Under the pieces are notes generated by a model. The model did not search any database and had not been told where the DNA came from. It was given only the letters and a program-made list of their open reading frames with translations. A program made the position numbers and the translations under genes. Below, piece by piece: positions 18,701 through 27,231 of a stretch of 64,000 nucleotides of DNA (the first letter of the stretch is position 1; every line of letters begins with the position of its first letter). This DNA comes from Gordonibacter pamelaeae (GTDB taxonomy: Bacteria > Actinomycetota > Coriobacteriia > Coriobacteriales > Eggerthellaceae), in assembly GCF_042665095.1 (NCBI RefSeq), contig NZ_JBHTBV010000001.1, one strand, 5' to 3'.

Positions 18701-19042
18701 ATGGCGGAATACGGGCTGCTGGTGGACTACGAGTGGTGCACGGGATGCCATTCGTGCGAGATGGCGTGCGCGGTGGAGCACGGGTTCCCGCAGGGCCAGT
18801 GCGGCGTGGTGGTGTGCGAGGTGGGGCCGTGGAGCTACGGGCCCGAGAACGATCGCTGGCAGGTGGGCTACCAGCCGGCGTTCACCGACCAGTGCGACCT
18901 GTGCGCTGCGCGCACGGTTAAGGGCGGGACGCCCACGTGCGTGAAGCACTGCCAGGCGAAGTGCCTGGAGTACGGCCCGCTCGACGAGTTGGCGGGCAAG
19001 CTGGGCGCCAAGGCGAAGCAGGCGCTCGTGGCGCTGCGCTGA
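18701..19042 (+). CDS. Small two-cluster [4Fe-4S] electron-transfer protein, operon 1
   Basis: A 113-residue relative of the DMSO-reductase beta subunit, shortened to two clusters. Cysteines C13, C16, C19 and C23 (CTGCHSCEMAC) form one site. C65, C68, C80 and C84 (CDLC...CVKHC) form the other, with C88 extra. It lies one base after the Mo-enzyme stop, so the two are coupled and probably form a complex. No membrane anchor gene is present, so the electron donor must be soluble or unlinked. Homologues lie at 32196 and 48541. Confidence 0.9.
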   Translation: MAEYGLLVDYEWCTGCHSCEMACAVEHGFPQGQCGVVVCEVGPWSYGPENDRWQVGYQPAFTDQCDLCAARTVKGGTPTCVKHCQAKCLEYGPLDELAGKLGAKAKQALVALR

Positions 19043-19177
19043 CGCGGCGCGGCGTTCCGGCCCCCTCTCCGCCCCGGCGCGCGCCCGATACGGCGCGCGC
19101 CGGGGCCCCGGGGCGCGGCGGGGAGGGTGGCCGTGGGGCGAGACGGCAAGGCGATGGAACGGCGGAGGAGGCTGGCG

Positions 19178-19357
19178 ATGCGGGATGGGGAGGAAGGCGG
19201 ACCGGCCGTCGACGCGGCGACGGGGGCGACCGTGTGCGGCGCCTTGCAGGAGGCGGGGCGCCGCGTGCTCGGGGAGCAGGGGGCCCCGCGGGCAACCCCT
19301 CCGGGAGCGACGTTGGAAGAACTGTTAGAATATGCTTGTTATCAGGTAAAACAATGA
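19178..19357 (+). CDS. 59-residue protein with flavinylation-like DAATGAT motif
   Basis: A short ORF behind an excellent GGAGGAGG site six bases before the ATG. Residues 12-18 read DAATGAT. This matches the D-x-x-(S/T)-G-A-(S/T) motif at which ApbE attaches FMN to threonine in FMN_bind domains. An amphipathic stretch GALQEAGRRVLGEQ follows, as after the motif in those domains, but the rest of the fold is absent. No signal peptide. It sits between the Fe-S gene and the LuxR gene, and the 90-residue protein at 43538 has two such motifs beside another Mo operon. Function unknown; a small flavin-carrying protein is inferred. It could be a chance ORF. Confidence 0.5.
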   Translation: MRDGEEGGPAVDAATGATVCGALQEAGRRVLGEQGAPRATPPGATLEELLEYACYQVKQ

Positions 19358-19443
19358 GGTAGCGACTCAGGTTAGCCCGTCGCTCGCACCCCGTGCCGCC
19401 TTGGGGGCACCCGGTGCGGCGGCCTTGCAGAAGGGGGTGCGAG

Positions 19444-20940
19444 GTGAAGGAGCGGAAACCGAAGGGGCGCGTCTCGCGCGCGCTGCACGGTCTTGCCGGC
19501 GGCCGGGGAGCGTCCGCCGACTCGCTCGTGCACGAATGGCAGGTGCTTCCGACCGTCGCGGTGTCGTGCTACTGGATATGGCTGTACCTTGCCTACTCGC
19601 TCGACGTGTTCGTGGTCTCCTCGGACGTGCTCGTGCGCTTCGATATCTTGCAGAAGGGGTTCGGCTTCCTGGGGGCCGCGCTGTTCATGGTGGCGGTCTC
19701 GCTGCTGCGCACGGCGGCGTTCTTCGAGCGCACGCCGTTCCTGGCGCTTTTCTCGGCGGCATCCGGAACATCGATCGTCGTGGTGTCGGCGCTCGCGCGG
19801 GCCGGCGTGCCCGTGGCGCTCCCGGTGGTCCTCGCCGTATGGCTGCTCATGGGCGCCGGCACGGCGGCGGCCTTCCTGCGCCTCTTCGGCGGATTGCAAG
19901 ATGCGGGGCAGGGGAGGTTCTGCGCCGTCAACGCGCTCGCGCTCTTCCTCTCGGGGTTCTTCTACCTGCTTCTGCTGGGCCTGCAGGACGGCATCCGGCT
20001 CGTGTTGACGGTGTTCGTGGTGTGCATCGCCGCCTTCGCGCCGCTGCGCCCGCCCGAGGAGGCCCCGGACGCCGCGCGTGCCCCCTCCGCGCGCGGAGAC
20101 GTGCCGTCTCCGGATGCCGGCAACGCGGCCGTGGCGGCCCTCTTGAGCTTCCGCGGCGAGCTGTTCCTGCTGAGCGTGGTGTTCGGCCTTGCGTACTGCC
20201 TGGGCATATCGCTCAGCATCATGTCGAACAGCCTGGAGTTCATCTGGCTGTCGCTGTGCGTGCCCGGCATCTTCCTCGTACTGTACAGCGTGTTCCTGAA
20301 GGACCGCGTGTCCGTGCGCGTGCTCCTGACCCTCCTGTTCCCCATCGCGGCGTTCCTGCTTCTCCTGCTCCCGTTCAGCAACCCCTTCGGGCTCGTGCTG
20401 TGCTGCAGCCTGCTGGTCATGTGCTTCACCACCTACGACGTGCTCAACGTGGTGCGGCTGCGCGAGATCATCGCGGCCAACCGGCTGCCGGGGGCGAAGT
20501 CGTGGGCGACGGGGCGCTACCCGCAGCTTGCGGGGCTCGTGCTGGGATGGGCCGCCGGCTACGGCATGCTGCTGACCGACGACGCGCTCAAGGTGCTGCT
20601 GCCGGCCGTGTGCGTGGGGCTGGTGGTGGCCATCGTGGCCATGCTCACGCGCTATGTGTGGAGGTACAGCGACGTGGCGGGCGGCGCCGCCCACGTGCCC
20701 GAGGAGACGGTGGGGCGCGTGCACGATGCCATCGTGCTGCGCTACGGCCTGTCGCCGCGCGAGCGCGAGGTCATGGAGCTCTTGGTGCGCGGCTACAGCA
20801 CCGATCGCATCGGCAAGGACCTGCACATCTCGTACCATACGGTCAAGACGCACGTGTACCACATCTACCAGAAGGTGGGGGTGCACGCCCAGCAGGAGCT
20901 CATCGACCTCGTGGAGGAGCGCCTGCGCCTCATGCGCTGA
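19444..20940 (+). CDS. LuxR-type regulator with multi-helix membrane sensor, operon 1
   Basis: A 498-residue protein. An N-terminal region of about 10-12 hydrophobic segments (residues about 35-420) is joined to a LuxR/NarL-type helix-turn-helix (LSPREREVMELLVRGYSTDRIGKDL, then HTVKTHVYHIYQKVGV). This architecture is expanded in Eggerthellaceae, where such genes flank catabolic and reductase operons. It probably senses a membrane-soluble or extracellular compound and switches operon 1. I chose the GTG at 19444 behind AGAAGGGGG; an in-frame ATG at 19393 lacks a ribosome site. Convergent with the Crp/Fnr gene, ten bases away. Confidence 0.9.
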   Translation: MKERKPKGRVSRALHGLAGGRGASADSLVHEWQVLPTVAVSCYWIWLYLAYSLDVFVVSSDVLVRFDILQKGFGFLGAALFMVAVSLLRTAAFFERTPFLALFSAASGTSIVVVSALARAGVPVALPVVLAVWLLMGAGTAAAFLRLFGGLQDAGQGRFCAVNALALFLSGFFYLLLLGLQDGIRLVLTVFVVCIAAFAPLRPPEEAPDAARAPSARGDVPSPDAGNAAVAALLSFRGELFLLSVVFGLAYCLGISLSIMSNSLEFIWLSLCVPGIFLVLYSVFLKDRVSVRVLLTLLFPIAAFLLLLLPFSNPFGLVLCCSLLVMCFTTYDVLNVVRLREIIAANRLPGAKSWATGRYPQLAGLVLGWAAGYGMLLTDDALKVLLPAVCVGLVVAIVAMLTRYVWRYSDVAGGAAHVPEETVGRVHDAIVLRYGLSPREREVMELLVRGYSTDRIGKDLHISYHTVKTHVYHIYQKVGVHAQQELIDLVEERLRLMR

Positions 20941-20949
20941 GAGCCGCCC

Positions 20950-21672
20950 TCAGAGCAGCAGCTCGAGGCCCTCCCGGTCGAGCACTGCCAGCCGGCAGCC
21001 GTCCATGCGGAAGTAGCCCTGCTTCTCCATGCGCTTGGCCTCCTGGTTGAGCGACGAGCGGGAGACGCGCAGCTCGTTAGCCCAGATCGTCTGGGACGCG
21101 GGCAGCTCCACGCAGCCGTCCTGCGCTATGTCGTCCATCCACAGCACCCAGAAGGCGATGCGCTCCCGTATGGTCTGGTAGCGCAGGCAGCACAAGAGCA
21201 TCTGGTTCTTCAGCCCCCGCTTCGACAGGTAGAGCATGAAGCGGTACAGCATCTGGCTGTCCGTCCTCAACATCAGCTCGAAGAACGACGTGTCCAGCCA
21301 CATGACCGTTGTCTTCCTCACGGCCAGCAGGTTGTAGGTGTACACCTTCTCGCCGGTGAAGTAGAGCAGCTCGGGGAACACGTCGTCCTTCTCGAAGTAC
21401 CCGTTGCACAGCTCGTGGCCGTCGACGGTGTAGCGGGCCGTTTTCAGGCACCCCTCGGTCACGATGCCGAACTCCCTGATGGGCGCCCCTTGCGCGTGGA
21501 CCGTCTCAGCTGTCTTGTACGTTTGGCGCCGCAGGAGGTCGCCGTACACGGGATGCGCCAGGCAGGAGCTGGCGAACGAGGGCAGCCCTGCGGCATCGCG
21601 CTCCAAGGAGCCCCAGCTCCCCGGCGAAGGGGGTGCGGGGGCGAAGGGCTTCCCAAGCTCGTTCCGGATCAA
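20950..21672 (-). CDS. Crp/Fnr-family transcription regulator
   Basis: Cyclic-nucleotide-binding-like beta domain (residues about 45-140, GCLKTARYTVDGHELCNGYFEKDDVFPE) followed by a winged helix (ASQTIWANELRVSRSSLNQEAKRME). It lacks the N-terminal cysteine cluster of oxygen-sensing Fnr. The frame is open to an ATG at 21777 (275 residues). I prefer the TTG at 21672 (240 residues), because GAGAGGGG lies just ahead of it and the extra 35 codons overlap a 13-bp hairpin that looks like the end of the arylsulfotransferase transcript. It probably controls the neighbouring operon; this is inferred from position. Confidence 0.82.
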   Translation of the reverse strand: MIRNELGKPFAPAPPSPGSWGSLERDAAGLPSFASSCLAHPVYGDLLRRQTYKTAETVHAQGAPIREFGIVTEGCLKTARYTVDGHELCNGYFEKDDVFPELLYFTGEKVYTYNLLAVRKTTVMWLDTSFFELMLRTDSQMLYRFMLYLSKRGLKNQMLLCCLRYQTIRERIAFWVLWMDDIAQDGCVELPASQTIWANELRVSRSSLNQEAKRMEKQGYFRMDGCRLAVLDREGLELLL

Positions 21673-21729
21673 CGTAAGACCCCTCTCGTCGAGCGGGCCG
21701 CCGGCGCCATGCCGCCTTGCGGCGGAGAC

Positions 21730-21769
21730 GGCGGCGGCCTTGCGGCGGCCTGCGGGCGCAAGGCCGCCG
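21730..21769 (-). terminator. Hairpin after the arylsulfotransferase gene
   Basis: GCGGCGGCCTTGC (21730-21742) pairs perfectly with GCAAGGCCGCCGC (21757-21769), 20 bases past the arylsulfotransferase stop. There is no T run, so it may be a 3' stabiliser rather than a true terminator. Confidence 0.5.
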
Positions 21770-21787
21770 CTTCGCATTCAGGCCTGC

Positions 21788-23599
21788 CTACGCGAGCGCG
21801 CGGTCCAGCAGCTCGCAGACGTCATCATAATCTCTTTCGCCGGCGAACCGCAATACCTCCTTGCCCTGGTTGAATACGGCCACCACCGGAATGCCGAGGG
21901 CCTGGCAGCCCTTGGCGATCTCGGGGCTCTTGTCCACGTCCACGTAGCGGATCCGGAACATGCCGTCGTACTCCTCGCCCAAGGCCTCCTCCAGCACGGG
22001 GTGGAGCGCCTTGCAGTGCACGCAGCGCTCGGCGCCGAACAGCACGAGCACGGGCTTCCCCTCGGCCTTCAGCACCTCGTCGTTCCAGGCGCCCATGGTG
22101 TCGACGGGCACGAACACGTCGGTGTCCACGGAGAACACCTTCTCGCGCAGGCTCAGGTCGGCCTCGTCGTCCGTGGCCACGCAGAGGGCCACGTCCGGGT
22201 AGTAGGGCAGCGTGCCCTCCACGTCCACCACCGTCTTGGCGCCGAACGCGCCGGCGTTGGGCAGGCGCCACGTGGCGTTGTCGATGCGCTCAACGGGCAC
22301 CTCCTGCGGCACCGGCTCCTGCGGCACGTAGCTGTAGGGGTAGCGGTAGGCGCGGTAGACCATGTTGTTGCGCGGGCCCTCCTCGTTGTGGCTGTAGTAG
22401 GGGCAGATCCACTCCCACACTATCTCGTGGTCGGGCGTGACCTCGATCAGGCGGCCGTCGCTGCCCTCGTCCACGAGCGTGTTGCCGTTCGGCAGGCGCT
22501 GGGCGCTCGACACGTAGGGGCTGTAGAACTTGCTCGCATCGGTGGGTACGGCGTGGCCCAGCTCCTTCGGCGTGAGCTTCCACACGATCTCGAGCGTGGT
22601 GGGGTCGAACTCGATGATGCGGCTGTAGTCGCGCAGGGCGTTCTTGGAGCCGTCGCGCGAGCCGGGGTTCGGCACGCCGTAGCCGCCCCAGCCGCCGTTG
22701 TCGAACACGAGCAGGTTGCCCTCGCCCGGCAGGCCCTTCGGAATCATGTGCAGGTGGTGCTGGCCGATGATCCAGCCGAGCTTCCTAAGCTCGGGGGTGG
22801 CGTTGAAGTCCGGGCCGATCTTCCACACGATCTTGCCCGTCTCCTTGTCGATGATGGCCAGGATGTTGGCCTCGCGCGAGTCGAAGATGATGTTGTCGGG
22901 CTTGAAGCGCAGGTCGCCCTGGTCGTGCCACTTGTTCGGCCCCAGGTAGCTCATGCAGTTCACGTGCAGGTAGTCGCCCACGCCGCCGTCCGAGGTGCGC
23001 ATGTTCGGGTCGCGGGCCAGCACGTTCTTCGCCGCCTCGTCGAAGCCCAGCTCGTCGAAGTGGTCGGTGATGGACCACTTCCACACGATGTTGCCCTCCC
23101 AGTCCACCTCGTACATGCAGTCGTCGAGCAGCTTCTTGTCGGAGACGTTGGGGCTGTACAGCGTCTGGTGGGCGAGGATGAGCGTGTTGCCCTCGAGCGG
23201 CTTGGCGTCCATGCCCGGCACGTAGTAGCCCACGGGGTTGCCCTCGCGCTGGAAGTCGTGGTGCTGGCGCGCCATCCAACGATGGTCGCGGCCGGGGTCG
23301 TCGATGCTCTCGAAGCGGTCGAACTGCCACACGATGTTGCCGTCGTAGTCGATCTCCTGCAGGTTCACGCCGTCCTGCATGCCGTAGTCGGGGTGCCGCG
23401 TGCCCGCATAGCCCATGACGTAGCCGCCCGGCAGGAGCTTCGGCGGCATGGCCTGCATGTTCCAGCGGCGCACCTCGTTGCCGTTCATGTCGAACAGCAG
23501 CACGCCGTCGTTGATGAGGGGCACGATGGTGTACCCGTTCCAACACTTCTCAGGGTTGTAGATGGTGGTACCGTGAGGGAATACGCTCGGTTGACCCAT
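21788..23599 (-). CDS. Arylsulfotransferase-like protein fused to thioredoxin
   Basis: A 603-residue fusion. Residues 1 to about 430 form an AssT-type beta-propeller with repeated blades such as GNIVWQFDRF, GNIVWKWSI, GKIVWKIG and HEIVWEW. Histidine-rich QHHDFQ and GQHHLHMIP loops are where the PAPS-independent arylsulfotransferases keep their catalytic histidine. After a linker, a thioredoxin fold has the redox pair C526-C529 (CVHC). There is no signal peptide, unlike periplasmic AssT. It follows the thioredoxin reductase-like gene by 88 bases, giving the thioredoxin domain a likely partner. The reaction is uncertain: sulfate transfer between phenols, or a redox role of the propeller. Confidence 0.85.
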   Translation of the reverse strand: MGQPSVFPHGTTIYNPEKCWNGYTIVPLINDGVLLFDMNGNEVRRWNMQAMPPKLLPGGYVMGYAGTRHPDYGMQDGVNLQEIDYDGNIVWQFDRFESIDDPGRDHRWMARQHHDFQREGNPVGYYVPGMDAKPLEGNTLILAHQTLYSPNVSDKKLLDDCMYEVDWEGNIVWKWSITDHFDELGFDEAAKNVLARDPNMRTSDGGVGDYLHVNCMSYLGPNKWHDQGDLRFKPDNIIFDSREANILAIIDKETGKIVWKIGPDFNATPELRKLGWIIGQHHLHMIPKGLPGEGNLLVFDNGGWGGYGVPNPGSRDGSKNALRDYSRIIEFDPTTLEIVWKLTPKELGHAVPTDASKFYSPYVSSAQRLPNGNTLVDEGSDGRLIEVTPDHEIVWEWICPYYSHNEEGPRNNMVYRAYRYPYSYVPQEPVPQEVPVERIDNATWRLPNAGAFGAKTVVDVEGTLPYYPDVALCVATDDEADLSLREKVFSVDTDVFVPVDTMGAWNDEVLKAEGKPVLVLFGAERCVHCKALHPVLEEALGEEYDGMFRIRYVDVDKSPEIAKGCQALGIPVVAVFNQGKEVLRFAGERDYDDVCELLDRALA

Positions 23600-23687
23600 G
23601 GTTCGTTCCTCCGTTTGTCGGTTCGGCCCTATTCGCTTGATGCAAAGCTATCTTGAGAGGTCGTTCTATAAGGTACTGAAAGCCGGC

Positions 23688-24857
23688 TCACACCTCCGTT
23701 CCCATCAGCTTGCCGCCGAAGTAGAAGGCGGTTGCGGGGGAGGCCGTGAGCCCCAGGCGGCCGTACAGCAGCGACTGCCGGGTGATGTCCTGGCGCTCGA
23801 CGCGCCACTCGCCGCGCAGCTTCTCCTCCAGCGCGGATACCTGCTCTATCTGCTCGCTGTCGTAGGGGTCGTAGAAGACGAACGCCACCTTGCCCGCGTC
23901 GGGCGTGAGCAGCGAGTCGATCTGCTTCTTCTCCTTCACGTAGCGCTCGCTGGCCGTCGCCGCGATGGCGCCGTCGGCGGCTGCGGTGACCACCTGGCGC
24001 AGGAAGGTCTGCGTGCAGTCGCCCACGGCGTAGATGCCGGGCACGCTGGTCTCCTTCTTCTCGTTGACCGCGATGTAGCCCTTATCGTCGCATTCCACCA
24101 GGTCGCGAACCAGCTCGGTCTGCGGTATCATGCCCACGAAGAAGAAGATGCCGTCTGTCTCCACCTCGCTCGACGCGCCCGTGACCACGTTCTTGATGAC
24201 GAGCCCCTCCACCTCGTCGCGCCCCTTGATCTCCTCCAGGGTGGAGTTCCACACGAAGTCGATCTTCGGGTTGCGGAACGCCGTTGCGGCGGCCACCTCG
24301 TTGCAGTCGAGATGCCCCTCCTCGTGCAGCACGATCACCGTCACCTTCGACGCGAAGCCCGTGAGGTAGTCGGCCTCCTCGATGGCCTGGTCGCCCGCGC
24401 CCAGCACGTAGATCTCCTTGCCCTTGAACATCTCGGCGTCGCAGGTGGCGCAGTAGGCCACGCCGTGGCCGGCGAACTCCTTCTCGCCGGGTATGCCCAG
24501 CACGCGCGGCTTCGTGCCCAGGTCCAGCAGGACGCAGCGCGTCTCGAAGTCGCCGCGCCGCTTCGTCTGCACGAGGAAGTTCCCGTTGTCCAGCTGCTTG
24601 ATGCCGGTGACCGTGGTGCGTTTGAGCTCGTTGGTGGGGAAGGCGAGCGCGTGGGCCTTGAACTTCTCCATGAGCCCGATGCCGGTGTCGCCGATCGTGC
24701 CCGGGTAGTTGCGTATCTCGCGCGTCTCGTTGATGCGCCCGCCGTAGCTTCCCTTCTCGATGAGGATCGCCTTGCGTTCGGCCCGCCCGGCGTAGACGGC
24801 GGCCGAAAGCCCTCCGGCGCCCCCGCCTACGATGATCATGTCGTACGTCTCAGCCAT
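23688..24857 (-). CDS. Thioredoxin reductase-like flavoprotein
   Basis: A 389-residue FAD/NAD(P)-binding protein of the TrxB group. The FAD site is IIVGGGAGGLSAAVYAGR (residues 8-25), the redox pair is C136-C139 (CATC), the NAD(P) site reads YVLGAGDQAIEEA, and the FAD-contact motif is GIYAVGDC. TrxB is normally about 310 residues. The extra 70 C-terminal residues (KVAFVFYDPYDSEQIEQVSALEEKL...) look like a thioredoxin-like fragment without cysteines. It overlaps the upstream transporter gene by eight bases and precedes the arylsulfotransferase-thioredoxin gene. It probably reduces that fused thioredoxin domain. Confidence 0.88.
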   Translation of the reverse strand: MAETYDMIIVGGGAGGLSAAVYAGRAERKAILIEKGSYGGRINETREIRNYPGTIGDTGIGLMEKFKAHALAFPTNELKRTTVTGIKQLDNGNFLVQTKRRGDFETRCVLLDLGTKPRVLGIPGEKEFAGHGVAYCATCDAEMFKGKEIYVLGAGDQAIEEADYLTGFASKVTVIVLHEEGHLDCNEVAAATAFRNPKIDFVWNSTLEEIKGRDEVEGLVIKNVVTGASSEVETDGIFFFVGMIPQTELVRDLVECDDKGYIAVNEKKETSVPGIYAVGDCTQTFLRQVVTAAADGAIAATASERYVKEKKQIDSLLTPDAGKVAFVFYDPYDSEQIEQVSALEEKLRGEWRVERQDITRQSLLYGRLGLTASPATAFYFGGKLMGTEV

Positions 24858-26346
24858 TGTTCGCCACCAGATCCTTCTTCTCGATTGCAGGTTTGCATGC
24901 CGTGGCCTTCCGCCCCCAGCCGAACACGACCCAGCCGAAGCAGACCGCAGCCAGCATCAGGGGATAGAAGCAGCAGGTGAATATCGGGACGGGCGCCACG
25001 AGGGGCAGCGCCGGGTTGGCGCCGGCCAGGCCCGCCACGAGGGTGATGGAGCCCATGATGAAGATGGAGTTCACGGGCACGATGGCCGGGATGTTCGTGG
25101 CCATGGCGGTGAGCAGGATGCTCCGGCGGTTCGCCGAGATGCCCGGCCTCTGGCCTATGTTCTCCACCACGTCCTTGAACATGATGACGGTGGGCAGCTC
25201 GGACCCTGACAGCAGGCAGCAGATGACGCCGGTGCCCAGCGCGACGATGCCCTCGGCGCCCGCCGGCTTCTTGGCCATCTTGAGGCCCATGAGGAAGTCG
25301 CAGCACTTCTCCAGGATGCCGCCCTCCACGGCGATCTGGATCATGCCGAACAAAAGGATGCTGGCGAACACGAGGTTCACCGAGCTGGCCACGCCGTCCA
25401 TGAACACGCCGTGCATCTGCTGCTTGGCGAAGTCGAAGGAGACGAGCGCTGCGGGCTCCATGAGGCCGCTCGCAAGCCCGAGGACGACGCCGGCGAGGAT
25501 GGCCCAGCTCACGCCCATGAGCAGGTTGCGGGTCTTCACGCAGATGGCCAGCAGGAGCGCGATGGGGACGAACATGAGCAGGTCGCGGGCATCCGCCATG
25601 CCGGCCAGCTCCTGCGGCGAGACGGTTGCCGCGCCGGCGCCGCCGAGAAGGAAGAAGAGCACCGCGGAGACGAGGGCGATGGCCACGAGGTAGGGCGACC
25701 GGGCCTTCATCACCTCTACGAGGTCGGCCGGCCTGCCCGTTCCCGGGTCATGCTGCGAATTGATGGTCACGTGGATGACCTGGGAGCTGGGGGAGAGCGC
25801 GTCGCCGAAGAACACGCCGCTGATCATGGCTCCCACGAGCACGGTCGGGTCCGCCCCCAGCATGATGCCGGTCGGGTAGAAGATGGGCACGAGCGCCAGC
25901 AAGGCGGGAAACGGGGCGCCCGATCCCGTGGCGAAGACGGCGCAGCCGACGAACACCAGAACGACGAACGCCCCGCCCTGCAGCCCGCAGTTCAGGCCTA
26001 TCCAGAGCAGGCCCCCGCCTATGTCGCCGGCAACGAGCACCTTGCCGAACACGGCGATGATGATGAAGATGAAGATGAGGTTAGCATTGCCGAACTGGGT
26101 GAGGCCGCGCACGCACGAGGCCCAGTACTCCAGCTTGTTCCGGCAGAGGAAGAAGCCGGCAAGCAAGCCGATGACCGAGGCGAAGATGAGCGCCTCCATG
26201 CCGTAGTAGCGTATGCCGATGGAGATGACCGCTGCAATGACCATGTAGAGAAGGATCGGAAGAGCCGCGAAACCTTGCGTGCCGTAGAATTGCAAAGCGA
26301 ACCGCTTGTCTTTGCCGTCAACCCGCTGATGAGCCAAGGCAAACAC
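24850..26346 (-). CDS. NhaC-type antiporter family transporter
   Basis: A 498-residue membrane protein with about 12 hydrophobic segments. It has two similar halves, and motifs such as GVFFGDALSPSSQ and CLLSGSELPTVIMFK, typical of the Na+/H+ antiporter NhaC superfamily. Members often exchange small organic acids or amino acids for cations. As first gene of an operon with the thioredoxin reductase-like and arylsulfotransferase-thioredoxin genes, it may import their substrate. The GTG start at 26346 follows AGAAAGGCG closely; a start a few codons later is possible. Regulation may come from the Crp/Fnr protein at the operon's far end. Confidence 0.85.
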   Translation of the reverse strand: MFALAHQRVDGKDKRFALQFYGTQGFAALPILLYMVIAAVISIGIRYYGMEALIFASVIGLLAGFFLCRNKLEYWASCVRGLTQFGNANLIFIFIIIAVFGKVLVAGDIGGGLLWIGLNCGLQGGAFVVLVFVGCAVFATGSGAPFPALLALVPIFYPTGIMLGADPTVLVGAMISGVFFGDALSPSSQVIHVTINSQHDPGTGRPADLVEVMKARSPYLVAIALVSAVLFFLLGGAGAATVSPQELAGMADARDLLMFVPIALLLAICVKTRNLLMGVSWAILAGVVLGLASGLMEPAALVSFDFAKQQMHGVFMDGVASSVNLVFASILLFGMIQIAVEGGILEKCCDFLMGLKMAKKPAGAEGIVALGTGVICCLLSGSELPTVIMFKDVVENIGQRPGISANRRSILLTAMATNIPAIVPVNSIFIMGSITLVAGLAGANPALPLVAPVPIFTCCFYPLMLAAVCFGWVVFGWGRKATACKPAIEKKDLVANNG

Positions 26347-26642
26347 CGCCTTTCTATTCGATTGCTCACTTCGGGACCCCGTTCCTGTGCCTTCTATTAA
26401 GCCATGCGCGCTCGGGCAAAGCCTGTTGGCGCGACAACACTTTTACGGCCTGTCATCGCGATTTCGCATGGCCGGCTGATGGCGAGCGGCATAGCAGGGA
26501 GGCCGTAGGGCGGCCCCCTTGTTCGGAGAGATGGATAATCGGACACTCCTCGGCCGAGCGTCCATGTCGAAAAGGCCTGTGCCGAGCATAATGAGGGCAT
26601 CGAAGCTTTGAGCCAAAACCGAGAGCAGCAAAGGAGGATATG

Positions 26643-27182
26643 ATGATCTTTAAAGGGCCGGGTGGGTTCGGACGCGTTCTCAACATCGTGATGTGCATGG
26701 TTATGTGCGTTGTTCTGAGTGTAATCATTCTTTCGACCATGCAGGGCGTTCCGGGTAATGAAACGTTGCCGATCTTCACCCTCTTGGGCTTTGGCGTTTC
26801 GTTTCTCATGAGCTTCTGCGTGGGCTACGTAGTCGGCGATCTTTTCCCCGCTCTTTCCTGGGGGCGCAAGCTCTGCGACGCTTTCCATATCGAAAACAAG
26901 ATAGCCGTCCATGCGGTGAGCAGCTTCGTGCTCGCCTTCACCCTCATCACGTTGGTGAGCGTCTCATGCGTTTGGATGACGAATGCTCAGTCTCTGGGTT
27001 TGGACGCGTGCGTGGGGATATGGATGATGGTGTACCCGCCGCTGCTGGGCGCAGGCTACCTTGTCATTCTGGTAATCCTGCCCTTGGCGATGAGGCTCGC
27101 CTCCGCGATAAGCGGGTTCGATCCGAACGGGCCTTCCCCGCAGAAGCCGGCGGAAGGCGCCGTGGAGGGCGTGCTGTCTTGA
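26643..27182 (+). CDS. Four-helix membrane protein, unknown function
   Basis: A 179-residue integral membrane protein. Hydrophobic segments lie at about residues 13-32, 42-62, 88-109 and 124-150, and the tail is a hydrophilic PSPQKPAEG segment. The ATG at 26643 sits five bases after AGGAGG; an ATG at 26640 is too close to that site. Base use is less GC-rich than its neighbours at the 5' end. It stands alone, divergent from the NhaC-type gene and 49 bases before the hydrolase. I do not recognise the family. Confidence 0.75.
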   Translation: MIFKGPGGFGRVLNIVMCMVMCVVLSVIILSTMQGVPGNETLPIFTLLGFGVSFLMSFCVGYVVGDLFPALSWGRKLCDAFHIENKIAVHAVSSFVLAFTLITLVSVSCVWMTNAQSLGLDACVGIWMMVYPPLLGAGYLVILVILPLAMRLASAISGFDPNGPSPQKPAEGAVEGVLS

Positions 27183-27231
27183 GGACGGCGAGGTTGGGAA
27201 CACCGTTACGTGCGACGAGATGGGAGATGCT

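Noticed and set aside
20950..21777. Crp/Fnr gene starting at the ATG at 21777
   Set aside because: The added 35 residues are encoded by a GC hairpin, and the TTG at 21672 has a better ribosome site; kept only as an alternative.
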